Positions 22,286 to 32,309 of a stretch of DNA of 64,000 nucleotides are shown here, piece by piece. The notes under the pieces are model-generated. The model did not search any database. It was not told the DNA's origin and worked only from the letters and a program-made list of their open reading frames with translations. The stretch lies in contig AP026151.1 of the NCBI GenBank assembly GCA_030295235.1, positions 558,001-622,000 on the forward strand. The letters run 5' to 3'. This stretch comes from Fistulifera solaris. Taxonomy: Eukaryota > Bacillariophyta > Bacillariophyceae > Naviculales > Stauroneidaceae. Position 1 is the stretch's first letter. Every line of letters begins with the position of its first letter. The position numbers and the translations under genes are program-made.

Positions 22286-22495
22286 GCGAAGATAAATGTT
22301 CCTCTGAGCGATTATCCAATGAATAACCGCAATAACAAGATCAACTTCGATAACAAAGCCAATCGGTAACTCACAACACACTATATAATTATCATCCTAC
22401 TTTACGTTCGAACAAGATTGCTCGCCAATACACTGACGTAAGTCCGTCATACGTTGAATCGTAACTCGTGACTCAATCTATCAATAACTCTCGTT
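22286..22495 (-). repeat. Copia 5' LTR
   Basis: About 210 bp, the upstream LTR relative to the element's minus-strand genes. Its inner end abuts the primer-binding site at about 22,267-22,285 and its outer end abuts the target duplication CTGTC. Confidence 0.9.
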
Positions 22496-23217
22496 CTGTC
22501 GACTTTCGAGACGACACTGGTGATGATCTCCGCTTCCACCCCGATTTTGCTCCTAGTGAATCGATTCCGAATGAAGAGCTGTCGTTCATTCTGTCGTTTG
22601 CGGAATCGCGTGAAAAGATGCAGTCGTGGGTTTGCGAGAACGAGAATGCCGCTTGGGCACAGAGCACTGTTCAAGCGCTGCTTTCGTTGAATGTCACTTC
22701 GTCTCGCGGCTCCTCAAGCAGCTCTTTTCTTGGTAATCATCGTGCGTCGCGCCGTGTACAATTTGCGCCCGGTTTCTACACTGTCACGGAGATTCCCCAT
22801 CATAATTCGTTGACGGCCGATGAAAAGCGTTCCTTGTATCGCGACAAGCGTGCGTTGCAGGCAGAGAAGGATGAGATCTGCCTGGAGATCAAGTTTGAGC
22901 GTCGTTTACGTCTTTGCAGCGCCGCTGATGCTTTAGAAGAAGGGTGTTTCTTCCGCAATCATCTTGGAGAGTTGGTCCATCCAGCACACTGGCTCGTGTA
23001 TGTGAATGAAATTCTTCCAAGTCTTCCTCTTGATACTCCCGTCGTTGGATTTTCGTCGCTGAACGAATACAAACAAAGTGATGACTTGTCCAAGTACGAG
23101 CAGTACTTTGACAACGCCATTCGGAAGAGAGTCTTCCAGCCTCGATCTCTTGATTCGTGGCGTTTTCTCGTCTGCGTATTTTGTCTCGTTTTCCCTGTAT
23201 TGTGCCCACCGCAGTAG
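22496..23217 (+). pseudogene. Gene A copy 1, 3' fragment
   Basis: Remainder of A1 after the retroelement, starting with the second copy of the target duplication and reading DFRDDTGDDLRFHPDFAPSE. It matches A2/A3 residues from about 43 onward with a few substitutions. The A2/A3 stop (SLDS-stop) is altered: a small change (GATTCGTGGCG against GATTCGTAAGCG) extends the frame by about 19 residues into the former 3' flank, ending VLCPPQ. Together with the insertion and the frame difference in the 5' part, A1 cannot make the normal product. Confidence 0.85.
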
Positions 23218-23732
23218 CGATTTGAAACGATTCAACCGCTTTTCGTTGTATGTTAAGTGTTTAGTAGTAATAAACGTAAATGATGCTTTGAAAAAATATT
23301 ACAGTTCTATAGCTATGAACTTCATCTTTTTTAGTTTTTTTCGTAACGTTGTCTTTGTTGTTGTGTATCGCACCGTATGGTATCGTATTGTATTGTATCG
23401 GTGTGCTTCGTTGCCTTCACATTCATATTACTTCGTGATTAATAGAAATCTTTTGAAAGCAAATCTAGAGTTCTATTTTGTCAATGGTTTAGTTTATTAT
23501 TTATTTATTCTCGTCTCTCTAGACTGGACTCGCGTCCTCGCTCAAGTTTTTCACGAGTTTACGTCAGCGTACCAGCTCTACTTGAGCGCTACTTACACGA
23601 TTTCGTACCAGGGCAGTCGTAGAAAATAATCGGTCTGTCAGTCGCCGGTCCGTCCGCAGCAAGCGTCCTTCACTTATTCTCTCGCACAAAAACAACCCCG
23701 TTTTACCAAATTCATCAACTTTACAACCAAAC

Positions 23733-24500
23733 ATGAAAGTTTCTTGCCGTTTAAGCTATCTTCGACGTAACAAAAGTCATCAGAAGACAATTGAGAAGCG
23801 TCGACAAACGATTCGTCCTTTCCGCAAGCTGTGGGCTTCAATCCGTTCTCGCCGCGACGCCGGAGATGATGTTGTATCGCTTGACCGTGAAGCTGCTGCT
23901 CCGAAGCGTGTTTCTCGCGATCCTTATCGTATCATTGTCTGGGATATCGATGATTCTCGTCCTTTTAGTGAGGAGATGCTGTCACAGGCCCCGGAATATG
24001 ACTATCTGGCAGCAGAAGGTCGCGCGAGCGCTGCTGCGGTCCCCGGTCGACAAGCGTTGCGTTTCGCTTGTGATTATGACGCCGCTCTTGACGGCTTTTT
24101 CAGTCCTCCAACTCGTCTTGTCACTTTTGCTGAAGATGTGACTGTTGTTCCCATTCAAAGCCGTCAGTCGTTGACGGAAGACGAGAAACGTTCTTTGTAT
24201 GGCGTCAAGAGTACGAAGAAGGAGAAGAGCCTAAAGGAGCAGCACTTTGAAGACAGCAAGCACTGCATTGAAAATGCAATCGAGGAAGAGATGTTCTTTC
24301 CAAATCACGAGGGCAAGTTGGTCCATCCTGCCCATTTTCGTTCGTTTGTGCGTGAAATCCTTCCAACCCTTCCTCGCGACATGAATGTACCTGGTTTCTT
24401 GTCCTTTGAAGAATATTACGGCCTCCTGGAATATCATGCGCGTAAATACAATACCTCCATTGCCGAAGAAATGATCCAAGATGATCCCGTCGAAGTTTGA
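23733..24500 (+). CDS. Gene B copy 1, unknown diatom-type family
   Basis: 255-residue protein of unknown function. The N-terminal 45 residues are strongly basic (RRNKSHQKTIEKRR, RPFRKLWASIRSRR), resembling a nuclear localisation or nucleic-acid contact region. The middle is acidic and Ala-rich. Conserved with gene A are a short strand motif RLVTFAEDVTVVPI (about 128-141), then LTEDEKRSLYG (about 147-157) and FFPNHEGKLVHPAHF (about 188-202), then EILPTLP...VPGF.SFEEYY. It has no signal peptide and no membrane segment. Starts are conserved in all three copies, preceded by the identical leader ACTTTACAACCAAAC. The VxF...EKxxLY layout resembles expanded families of unknown proteins in diatom genomes (from memory, not verified). 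Confidence 0.75.
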   Translation: MKVSCRLSYLRRNKSHQKTIEKRRQTIRPFRKLWASIRSRRDAGDDVVSLDREAAAPKRVSRDPYRIIVWDIDDSRPFSEEMLSQAPEYDYLAAEGRASAAAVPGRQALRFACDYDAALDGFFSPPTRLVTFAEDVTVVPIQSRQSLTEDEKRSLYGVKSTKKEKSLKEQHFEDSKHCIENAIEEEMFFPNHEGKLVHPAHFRSFVREILPTLPRDMNVPGFLSFEEYYGLLEYHARKYNTSIAEEMIQDDPVEV

Positions 24501-25158
24501 CGAGCTGAAGTCGTAGTGTTTGCTCGCTGTGTTTGTTGTGTTTTGCAAATCAATCGTCCTCGCCTTTGTTTCGTTGTCGTTTCCGTAGCACAAAGGTCTC
24601 CGCGGAGACTTAGCATCTCAATCTCATCCTTAATAATCACCTATAATATTATCATACTTTGTTGAGTTTGTTTATCTATTGTGTTATCATTCTGCTTTCT
24701 CGATGCTGATGATGATTCTTCTTCTTGCGCGAGCCTGTTCTACATCTTGCCGTGGTCTTGCTTTACCGTAAAATGTGATCACTAACTACTTTGAACGTCA
24801 CTATGCACTTACCTGGTACCGTACCGGTAACGCTTGCGGTGAAGCCCTAGTACTGTACGTGATTATCTGGATAGTTTTAGAACTGGTCCAAGGACTCTAG
24901 TCATCATCGTCAACTAAAGCGAGAGCATCATACGTAGTAGTTCTATTAGTGAGACTTACTGTACAAGGATGTTGTAGTAAAAAAGTCGGAGCAGCACCCC
25001 TTGAGTAAGTACGATATGGTTTCCAAATCACAACGGTACCAAAACGTCCGTCCTTCTACACGTCGATCCGCAGCAGCAGCGCAGGCGCAGCTGCAGCAGC
25101 AGCACAAAAACAACCCCAATTACCAAAATCCTTGTTGTTTCATCTTTCTTGAACCAAA

Positions 25159-25944
25159 ATGCGACTTTCTACCAAACGAGACTATCTTTCATGCTCCCAG
25201 AGCGATTTGGCGACTATTTCGTGCAAGCGACAGCGTACGGAAGACCCTGTTCAGTCCTTGTTCGCTTCTCTTCGATCACCTGTCGACTTTCGAGACGACA
25301 CTGATGATGATCTCCGCTTCCACCCCGATTCTGCTCGTTGTGAATCGATTCCGAATGAAGAGCTGTCGTGCATTCTGTCGTTTGCGGAATCGCGTGAAGA
25401 GATGCAGTCGTGGGTTTGCGAGAACGAGAACGCCGCTTGGGCACAGAGCACTGTTCAAGCGCTGCTTTCGTTGAATGTCACTTCGTCTCGCGGCTCCTCA
25501 AGCAGCTCTTTTCTTTGTAATCATCGTGCGTCTCGCCGAGTACAATTTGCGCCTGGTTTCTACACTGTCACGGAGATTCCCCATCATAATTCGTTGACGG
25601 CCGATGAAAAGCGTTCTTTGTATCGCGACAAGCGTGCGTTGCAGGCAGAGAAGGATGAGATCTGCCTGGAGATCAAGTTTGAGCGTCGTTTACGTCTTTG
25701 CAGCGCCGCTGATGCTTTAGAAGAAGGGTGTTTCTTCCGCAATCATCTTGGAGAGTTGGTCCATCCAGCACACTGGCTCGTGTATGTGAATGAAATTCTT
25801 CCAAGTCTTCCTCTTGATACTCCCGTCGTTGGATTTTCGTCGCTGAACGAATACAAACAAAGTGATGACTTGTCCAAGTACGAGCAGTACTTTGACAACG
25901 CCATTCGGAAGAGAGTCTTCCAGCCTCGATCTCTTGATTCGTAA
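25159..25944 (+). CDS. Gene A copy 2, unknown family, paralogue of B
   Basis: 261-residue unknown protein starting MRLSTKRDYLSCSQSDLA. It has an acidic middle (DFRDDTDDDLRF), a Ser-rich run (SSRGSSSSSF), then RRVQFAPGFYTVTEI (about 127-140), LTADEKRSLYRDKR (about 146-159), a charged helix (LQAEKDEICLEIKFERRLRL) and FFRNHLGELVHPAHW (about 192-206), then EILPSLPLD.PVVGFSSLNEY. The last blocks align directly with gene B, so A and B are ancient paralogues. There is no signal peptide and no recognised enzyme motif. The 5' leader contains a CAG-rich stretch that varies in length between copies. Identical in protein sequence to A3. Confidence 0.75.
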   Translation: MRLSTKRDYLSCSQSDLATISCKRQRTEDPVQSLFASLRSPVDFRDDTDDDLRFHPDSARCESIPNEELSCILSFAESREEMQSWVCENENAAWAQSTVQALLSLNVTSSRGSSSSSFLCNHRASRRVQFAPGFYTVTEIPHHNSLTADEKRSLYRDKRALQAEKDEICLEIKFERRLRLCSAADALEEGCFFRNHLGELVHPAHWLVYVNEILPSLPLDTPVVGFSSLNEYKQSDDLSKYEQYFDNAIRKRVFQPRSLDS

Positions 25945-26527
25945 GCGTTTTCTCGTCTGCGTATTTTGTCTCGTTTTCCCTGTATTGTGCCCACCGCAGT
26001 AGCGATTTGAAACGATTCAACCGCTTTTCGTTGTATGTTAAGTGTTTAGTAGTAATAAACGTAAATGATGCTTTGAAAAAATATTACAGTTCTATAGCTA
26101 TGAACTTCATCTTCTTAGTTTTCTTCGTAGTCTACGTAGTAACGTCGTCTTTGTTGTTGTGTATCGTACCGTATGGTATCGTATTGTATTGTATCGGTGT
26201 GCTTCGTTGCCTTCACATTACTTCGTGATTACGGAGTAATAGAAATCCTTTGAAAGCAAATCTAGTTCTGGTGGTTCGATGCTTTAGTTGATTTTTATTT
26301 ACTCTCGTCTTCTAGAGACTAGACTCGCGTCCTCGCTCAAGTTTTTCACGAGTTAACGTCAGCGTACCAGCTCTATGTGAGCGCTACTTACACGATTTCG
26401 TACCAGGGCAGTCGTAGAAAATAATCGGTCTGTCAGTCGCCGGTCCGTCCGCAGCAAGCGTCCTTCACTTATTCTCTCGCACAAAAACAACCCCGTTTTA
26501 CCAAATTCATCAACTTTACAACCAAAC

Positions 26528-27295
26528 ATGAAAGTTTCTTGCCGTTTAAGCTATCTTCGACGTTACAAAAGTCATCATAAGACAATTGAGAAGCGTCGAC
26601 AAACGATTCGTCCTTTCCGCAAGCTGTGGGCTTCAATCCGTTCTCGCCGCGACGCCGGAGATGATGTTGTATCGCTTGACCGTGAAGCTGCTGCTCCGAA
26701 GCGTGTTTCTCGCGATCCTTATCGTATCATTGTCTGGGATATCGATGATTCTCGTCCTTTTAGTGAGGAGATGCTGTCACAGGCCCCGGAATATGACTAT
26801 CTGGCAGCAGAAGGTCGCGCGAGCGCTGCTGCGGTCCCCGGTCGACAAGCGTTGCGTTTCGCTTGTGATTATGACGCCGCTCTTGACGGCTTTTTCAGTC
26901 CTCCAACTCGTCTTGTCACTTTTGCTGAAGATGTGACTGTTGTTCCCATTCAAAGCCGTCAGTCGTTGACGGAAGACGAGAAACGTTCTTTGTATGGCGT
27001 CAAGAGTACGAAGAAGGAGAAGAGCCTAAAGGAGCAGCACTTTGAAGACAGCAAGCACTGCATTGAAAATGCAATCGAGGAAGAGATGTTCTTTCCAAAT
27101 CACGAGGGCAAGTTGGTCCATCCTGCCCATTTTCGTTCGTTTGTGCGTGAAATCCTTCCAACCCTTCCTCGCGACATGAATGTACCTGGTTTCTTGTCCT
27201 TTGAAGAATATTACGGCCTCCTGGAATATCATGCGCGTAAATACAATACCACCATTGCCGAAGAAATGATCCAAGATGATCCCGTCGAAGTTTGA
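26528..27295 (+). CDS. Gene B copy 2
   Basis: 255 residues, differing from B1 at three positions I can see (Asn to Tyr and Gln to His in the basic N-terminus, Ser to Thr near the C-terminus). The conserved blocks and start context match B1. The near identity, extending through the spacers, indicates a very recent duplication or ongoing gene conversion. Confidence 0.75.
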   Translation: MKVSCRLSYLRRYKSHHKTIEKRRQTIRPFRKLWASIRSRRDAGDDVVSLDREAAAPKRVSRDPYRIIVWDIDDSRPFSEEMLSQAPEYDYLAAEGRASAAAVPGRQALRFACDYDAALDGFFSPPTRLVTFAEDVTVVPIQSRQSLTEDEKRSLYGVKSTKKEKSLKEQHFEDSKHCIENAIEEEMFFPNHEGKLVHPAHFRSFVREILPTLPRDMNVPGFLSFEEYYGLLEYHARKYNTTIAEEMIQDDPVEV

Positions 27296-27953
27296 CGAGC
27301 TGAAGTCGTAGTGTTTGCTCGCTGTGTTTGTTGTGTTTTGCAAATCAATCGTCCTCGCCTTTGTTTCGTTGTCGTTTCCGTAGCACAAAGGTCTCCGCGG
27401 AGACTTAGCATCTCAATCTCATCCTTAATAATCACCTATAATATTATCATACTTTGTTGAGTTTGTTTATCTATTGTGTTATCATTCTGCTTTCTCGATG
27501 CTGATGATGATTCTTCTTCTTGCGCGAGCCTGTTCTACATCTTGCCGTGGTCTTGCTTTACCGTAAAATGTGATCACTAACTACTTTGAACGTCACTATG
27601 CACTTACCTGGTACCGTACCGGTAACGCTTGCGGTGAAGCCCTAGTACTGTACGTGATTATCTGGATAGTTTTAGAACTGGTCCAAGGACTCTAGTCATC
27701 ATCGTCAACTAAAGCGAGAGCATCATACGTAGTAGTTCTATTAGTGAGACTTACTGTACAAGGATGTTGTAGTAAAAAAGTCGGAGCAGCACCCCTTGAG
27801 TAAGTACGATATGGTTTCCAAATCACAACGGTACCAAAACGTCCGTCCTTCTACACGTCGATCCGCAGCAGCAGCGCAGGCGCAGCTGCAGCAGCAGCAC
27901 AAAAACAACCCCAATTACCAAAATCCTTGTTGTTTCATCTTTCTTGAACCAAA

Positions 27954-28739
27954 ATGCGACTTTCTACCAAACGAGACTATCTTTCATGCTCCCAGAGCGA
28001 TTTGGCGACTATTTCGTGCAAGCGACAGCGTACGGAAGACCCTGTTCAGTCCTTGTTCGCTTCTCTTCGATCACCTGTCGACTTTCGAGACGACACTGAT
28101 GATGATCTCCGCTTCCACCCCGATTCTGCTCGTTGTGAATCGATTCCGAATGAAGAGCTGTCGTGCATTCTGTCGTTTGCGGAATCGCGTGAAGAGATGC
28201 AGTCGTGGGTTTGCGAGAACGAGAACGCCGCTTGGGCACAGAGCACTGTTCAAGCGCTGCTTTCGTTGAATGTCACTTCGTCTCGCGGCTCCTCAAGCAG
28301 CTCTTTTCTTTGTAATCATCGTGCGTCTCGCCGAGTACAATTTGCGCCTGGTTTCTACACTGTCACGGAGATTCCCCATCATAATTCGTTGACGGCCGAT
28401 GAAAAGCGTTCTTTGTATCGCGACAAGCGTGCGTTGCAGGCAGAGAAGGATGAGATCTGCCTGGAGATCAAGTTTGAGCGTCGTTTACGTCTTTGCAGCG
28501 CCGCTGATGCTTTAGAAGAAGGGTGTTTCTTCCGCAATCATCTTGGAGAGTTGGTCCATCCAGCACACTGGCTCGTGTATGTGAATGAAATTCTTCCAAG
28601 TCTTCCTCTTGATACTCCCGTCGTTGGATTTTCGTCGCTGAACGAATACAAACAAAGTGATGACTTGTCCAAGTACGAGCAGTACTTTGACAACGCCATT
28701 CGGAAGAGAGTCTTCCAGCCTCGATCTCTTGATTCGTAA
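27954..28739 (+). CDS. Gene A copy 3
   Basis: 261 residues, identical to A2 at the protein level, at exactly the same offset (2,795 bp) as B2 from B1. It retains the normal stop (SLDS-stop). See A copy 2 for the motifs. Confidence 0.75.
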   Translation: MRLSTKRDYLSCSQSDLATISCKRQRTEDPVQSLFASLRSPVDFRDDTDDDLRFHPDSARCESIPNEELSCILSFAESREEMQSWVCENENAAWAQSTVQALLSLNVTSSRGSSSSSFLCNHRASRRVQFAPGFYTVTEIPHHNSLTADEKRSLYRDKRALQAEKDEICLEIKFERRLRLCSAADALEEGCFFRNHLGELVHPAHWLVYVNEILPSLPLDTPVVGFSSLNEYKQSDDLSKYEQYFDNAIRKRVFQPRSLDS

Positions 28740-29331
28740 GCGTTTTCTCGTCTGCGTATTTTGTCTCGTTTTCCCTGTATTGTGCCCACCGCAGTAGCGA
28801 TTTGAAACGATTCAACCGCTTTTCGTTGTATGTTAAGTGTTTAGTAGTAATAAACGTAAATGATGCTTTGAAAAAATATTACAGTTCTATAGCTATGAAC
28901 TTCATCTTCTTAGTTTTCTTCGTAGTCTACGTAGTAACGTCGTCTTTGTTGTTGTGTATCGTACCGTATGGTATCGTATTGTATTGCATCGGTGTGTTTC
29001 GTTGCCTTCACATTACTTCGTGATTACGGAGTAATAGAAATCCTTTGAAAGCAAATCTAGTTCTGGTGGTTCGATGCTTTAGTTGATTTTTATTTACTCT
29101 CGTCTTCTCTAGAGACTAGAGACTAGACTCGCGTCCTCGCTCAAGTTTTTCACGAGTTAACGTCAGCGTACCAGCTCTACTTGAGCGCTACTTACACGAT
29201 TTCGTACCAGGGCAGTCGTAGAAAATAATCGGTCTGTCAGTCGCCGGTCCGTCCGCAGCAAGCGTCCTTCACTTATTCTCTCGCACAAAAACAACCCCGT
29301 TTTACCAAATTCATCAACTTTACAACCAAAC

Positions 29332-30099
29332 ATGAAAGTTTCTTGCCGTTTAAGCTATCTTCGACGTAACAAAAGTCATCATAAGACAATTGAGAAGCGT
29401 CGACAAACGATTCGTCCTTTCCGCAAGCTGTGGGCTTCAATCCGTTCTCGCCGCGACGCCGGAGATGAGGTTGTATCGCTTGACTGTGAAGCTGCTGCTC
29501 CGAAGCGTGTTTCTCGCGATCCTTATCGTATCGTTGTCTGGGATATCGATGATTCTCGTCCTTTTAGTGAGGAGATGCTGTCACAGGCCCCGGAATATGA
29601 CTATCTGGCAGCAGAAGGTCGCGCGAGCGCTGCTGCGGTCCCCGGTCGACAAGCGTTGCGTTTCGCTTGTGATTATGACGCCGCTCTTGACGGCTTTTTC
29701 AGTCCTCCGACTCGCCTTGTCACTTTTGCTGAAGATGTGACTGTTGTTCCCATTCAAAGCCGTCAGTCGTTGACGGAAGACGAGAAACGTTCTTTGTATG
29801 GCGTCAAGAGTACGAAGAAGGAGAAGAGCCTAAAGGAGCAGCACTTTGAAGACAGCAAGCACTGCATTGAAAATGCAATCGAGGAAGAGATGTTCTTTCC
29901 AAATCACGAGGGTAACTTGGTCCATCCTGCCCATTTTCGTTCGTTTGTGCGTGAAATCCTTCCAACCCTTCCTCGCGACATGATTGTACCTGGTTTTTTG
30001 TCCTTTGAAGAATATTACGGCCTCCTGGAATACTATGCGCGTCAATACAATACCACCATTGCCGAAGAAATGATCCAAGATGATCCCATCGAAGTTTGA
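29332..30099 (+). CDS. Gene B copy 3
   Basis: 255 residues, the most diverged B copy: about ten substitutions from B1/B2 (for example LDCEA for LDREA, EGNLVHP for EGKLVHP, MIVPGF for MNVPGF, YARQYN for HARKYN). The frame is open throughout, and the differences are scattered without stops, consistent with retained coding constraint. The repeat homology fades about 280 bp downstream, marking the right edge of the array. Confidence 0.75.
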   Translation: MKVSCRLSYLRRNKSHHKTIEKRRQTIRPFRKLWASIRSRRDAGDEVVSLDCEAAAPKRVSRDPYRIVVWDIDDSRPFSEEMLSQAPEYDYLAAEGRASAAAVPGRQALRFACDYDAALDGFFSPPTRLVTFAEDVTVVPIQSRQSLTEDEKRSLYGVKSTKKEKSLKEQHFEDSKHCIENAIEEEMFFPNHEGNLVHPAHFRSFVREILPTLPRDMIVPGFLSFEEYYGLLEYYARQYNTTIAEEMIQDDPIEV

Positions 30100-30400
30100 C
30101 GAGCTGGAGTTGTAGTGTTTGCTCGCTGTGTTTGTTGTGTTTTGCAAATCAATCGTCCTCGCCTTTGTTTCGCTGTCGTTTCCGTAGCACAAAGGTCTCC
30201 TCGGAGACTTAGCATCTCAATCTCATCCTTTATAATCACTTATAATATTATCATACTTTGTTGATTTTGTTTATTTACTAATTTATCATTCTGCTTTCTC
30301 GATGCTGATGATGATTCTTCTTCCTGCGCGAGCCTGTTCTACATCTTGCCGTGGTGTTGCTTTACTGTTAAATGTGATTATTTTTAACTTGTACCTGGTA

Positions 30401-30675
30401 TGCACCTACCTGGTAGAAGTCCTTTTAAGCTTTTCGTATCGTCCTGATTGTGACATTGCTCTAGATGTGAGCTCTTGACTTTATTCGCACCTACCGACGT
30501 AGTGGTGTATTGAGATGATCTTACCGCTCTTAGTATGAAGAGCTTCGTCGGTGGGATGACTTGTTACTCGTCTAATGTGGGTCAAGCTTGCATATCGGTT
30601 TGACCATTGGCCGATTTCACCCCGTGATCCGCGGTGGTGAAGCATTAAATGAATTCAAGAACATGCGTTGCAATC
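30401..30675. other. Spacer right of the A/B array
   Basis: About 275 bp of unique sequence between the end of array homology and the stop codon of the transporter gene. Nothing recognisable. Confidence 0.4.
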
Positions 30676-32095
30676 TTATTGTGCGATTTTCTCGCCAGAG
30701 GATGTCTGCTGCTGGGACGACTGAGAGGCAGCAAGAAGTACTGCCCCGCCTATAACTGAACCTCCAACAAAGCCGTATACACCCATAGTTTCGCCGAGAA
30801 GAAAGTAAGCAAAGATAGCGGTGAATATTGGCTGCAGCGAGTAGATCAAATTTGCATCAGCAGGTTTGGCAAGGCGCTGTCCGAAGCTTTGTGCGAAGGT
30901 AGTGTAAGCCGTAGAGACAAGACCAGTCCATAATACTGCACCCACTGCAAGCCGTATAGAAGAAGTGGTAAGGGTCCCACTCAAAATGCGTTCTTGTAGT
31001 GTTTCGAAAAACGTGCTGATTTCCTGTCCTGTTTCCTGTGCGAAGGTCAGCAAGCCAGCTTCTGGCATAATCCCACCCGTCGACGACGGCGCGACTGAGG
31101 TCAGTAATTGCAAAGCAATGATACTCAAAATCAGCTCAGTCAAAGCCTTGTAAGCTACCAGTTTCAGGGGAGAAGTTTCATTCGCCCATCTTCCGAGTCG
31201 CACAACGTGCAAACTGTAAACTACAGCAGCACCTAGAATGAGTAAGTCCCCATCCTTCAGACTGGGCCACGAAAAGAACTCACTTGTGTATCAACTATTT
31301 CTCCATCGTATCCCATGATTGAAATTCCTGCTAATGCCAGCACACAAGCGATCCACGTACGGCTGGACACCGAACTTCCCAACAGCGCAGCCTGAACGAT
31401 AGGTACAATGATCGTCGTCACTGCCAAACAATTTCAGTCAGACTACAATCGTATTAGTTCACCTTGATGACACAGTATCTGCTACTCACATTGCACCAAA
31501 AAGCCGGCTCGATCGGAAGGTACCGTTTTTAGACCCAGTACTTGTAACGAGTTTCCAAGAAATAAATAGAAACCAAGCTCCAAACCAGCTTTCACAGCAA
31601 CCCAGTCATCGTCGGACGACGATTCATCGGATGCCTGAAAAGACAACAATCCGAACGCTGATACTGCAGCCACGGCAAAGTATGCGGTCGAAAAAACAAA
31701 GCCTGGAATCGGTGGATCGATTTCATAAAGACCTTTCACAACGGGGACGTAAGATCCCCAAACGACTGGGACCTTTACAAAAATCAGTGTTTTGCGTTGA
31801 AGACAGCACCGTACTTTTCGTATGGACTTACTGTTGCCAGAACGAAGATTCCGATTTGTTTTTCCGATAGAAACTTTCCTGTAGTGCTACCTGTCGAATC
31901 GCTGGCCTCGCTTTTGCCTTCAACAACGATGTTAATATCTTTTTCTCTGAAGATTGATTGCTTTTCTTTGATTTGTTGTTGGAAGAGCGGCTGTGCGCGT
32001 GGTGCTTTTTGCAAGAGATAAGACGAAGTGAAGCCAGCGACGTGGACGATAGAGGTGATGAATAAACAGCATATAGTTTTCCATAATAATAGCAT
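30676..32095 (-). CDS. EamA/DMT-family transporter, possible plastid targeting
   Basis: Drug/metabolite transporter superfamily protein with about ten hydrophobic helices in two EamA halves. Exons on the minus strand: 32,095-31,832; 31,772-31,490; 31,420 to the stop at 30,676. The introns are 31,773-31,831 (59 nt) and 31,421-31,489 (69 nt), both GT-AG, restoring FVLATVPVVWGSYVPVVKGLYE and GFLVQLTTIIVPIVQAA. The second EamA half ends with SLQPIFTAIFAYFLLGETMGVYGFVGGSVI, the family's typical closing helices. The N-terminus is hydrophobic with VAGFTSS after it, a possible plastid bipartite signal. One base is missing near 31,265-31,280 (IVDTQVS then FSWPSLKDGDLLILGAAVVYSLHVV); protein similarity continues. 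The substrate is unknown. Confidence 0.8.
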
Positions 32096-32170
32096 CGCTG
32101 ATCACCTGTGTAGACATAGAGTCACGGCGAACGGTAAGATTGCTTTAATAAAGAAATAATCTCACTGGAT

Positions 32171-32190
32171 TATTTTTTTATAAAAAAATA
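32171..32190. terminator. Perfect 20-bp AT palindrome
   Basis: TATTTTTTTATAAAAAAATA is its own reverse complement. It lies about 120-140 bp downstream of the LRR-like gene's stop and about 75 bp upstream of the transporter start, both genes being on the minus strand. It may act in 3'-end formation or in the promoter; there is no direct evidence for either. Confidence 0.3.
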
Positions 32191-32309
32191 GATACGGAGT
32201 CTCATTAATGGAAGGACATCGTGGTCGATGCGATGATCGCGAAAAAGTTCATGTTGCTGCGCGCTGCAGAAATGGCTGTGACGTCATCATTATCTCTCCA
32301 TCAATAACA

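Larger units (their letters stand above)
16144..22495 (-). mobile_element. Ty1/copia LTR retrotransposon (fossil)
   Basis: Copia-type element on the minus strand, 6,352 bp, flanked by a 5-bp target duplication CTGTC (16,139-16,143 and 22,496-22,500) that is present once in the uninterrupted A2 and A3 copies. Parts in copia order, minus strand: gag with a CCHC knuckle (CYECGEKGHKSVDC), roughly 20,660-22,200; aspartic protease (FDTGAS), roughly 19,660-20,030; integrase, roughly 18,100-19,630; reverse transcriptase (YVDDCLF), roughly 17,160-17,990; RNase H (STTEAEFIA), roughly 16,430-17,120. LTRs of about 210 bp sit at both ends and differ by one 3-bp indel, so the insertion is recent. The coding region is nevertheless broken in around ten places, so it is annotated as a non-functional copy. 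Confidence 0.93.
15911..30400 (+). repeat. Tandem array of alternating gene pair A-B (three units)
   Basis: Head-to-tail array A1-B1-A2-B2-A3-B3, all on the plus strand. Start-to-start distance is 2,795 bp for B1 to B2 and for A2 to A3, and 2,804 bp for B2 to B3. Once the inserted retroelement is discounted, A1 to A2 is about 2,785 bp. From B1 to the end of A2 (23,733-25,944) and from B2 to the end of A3 (26,528-28,739) there is no net length change and almost no substitution, so the newest duplicated unit is B-A. The outer copies A1 and B3 are more diverged. Homology ends at about 15,911 on the left and 30,380-30,410 on the right. Intergenic spacers of about 510-660 bp are also conserved between copies and hold no other convincing gene. 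Confidence 0.92.

Noticed and set aside
25001-25474. 157-codon open frame upstream of and overlapping gene A2 (also 27,796-28,269)
   Set aside because: It overlaps the A gene in another frame and reads through the CAG-rich leader; the A1 copy does not keep it intact, so it is probably a by-product.
15911-30400. Possible CRISPR-like or satellite array
   Set aside because: The repeat unit is 2.8 kb and contains two genes; there are no short spaced repeats.
31213-31283. A third intron in the DMT transporter using GTGAGT at 31,283 and the AG before GTGCTGCTG
   Set aside because: It would remove KDGDLLILG, a well-conserved part of EamA proteins, and puts a stop in frame; a single missing base explains the region better.
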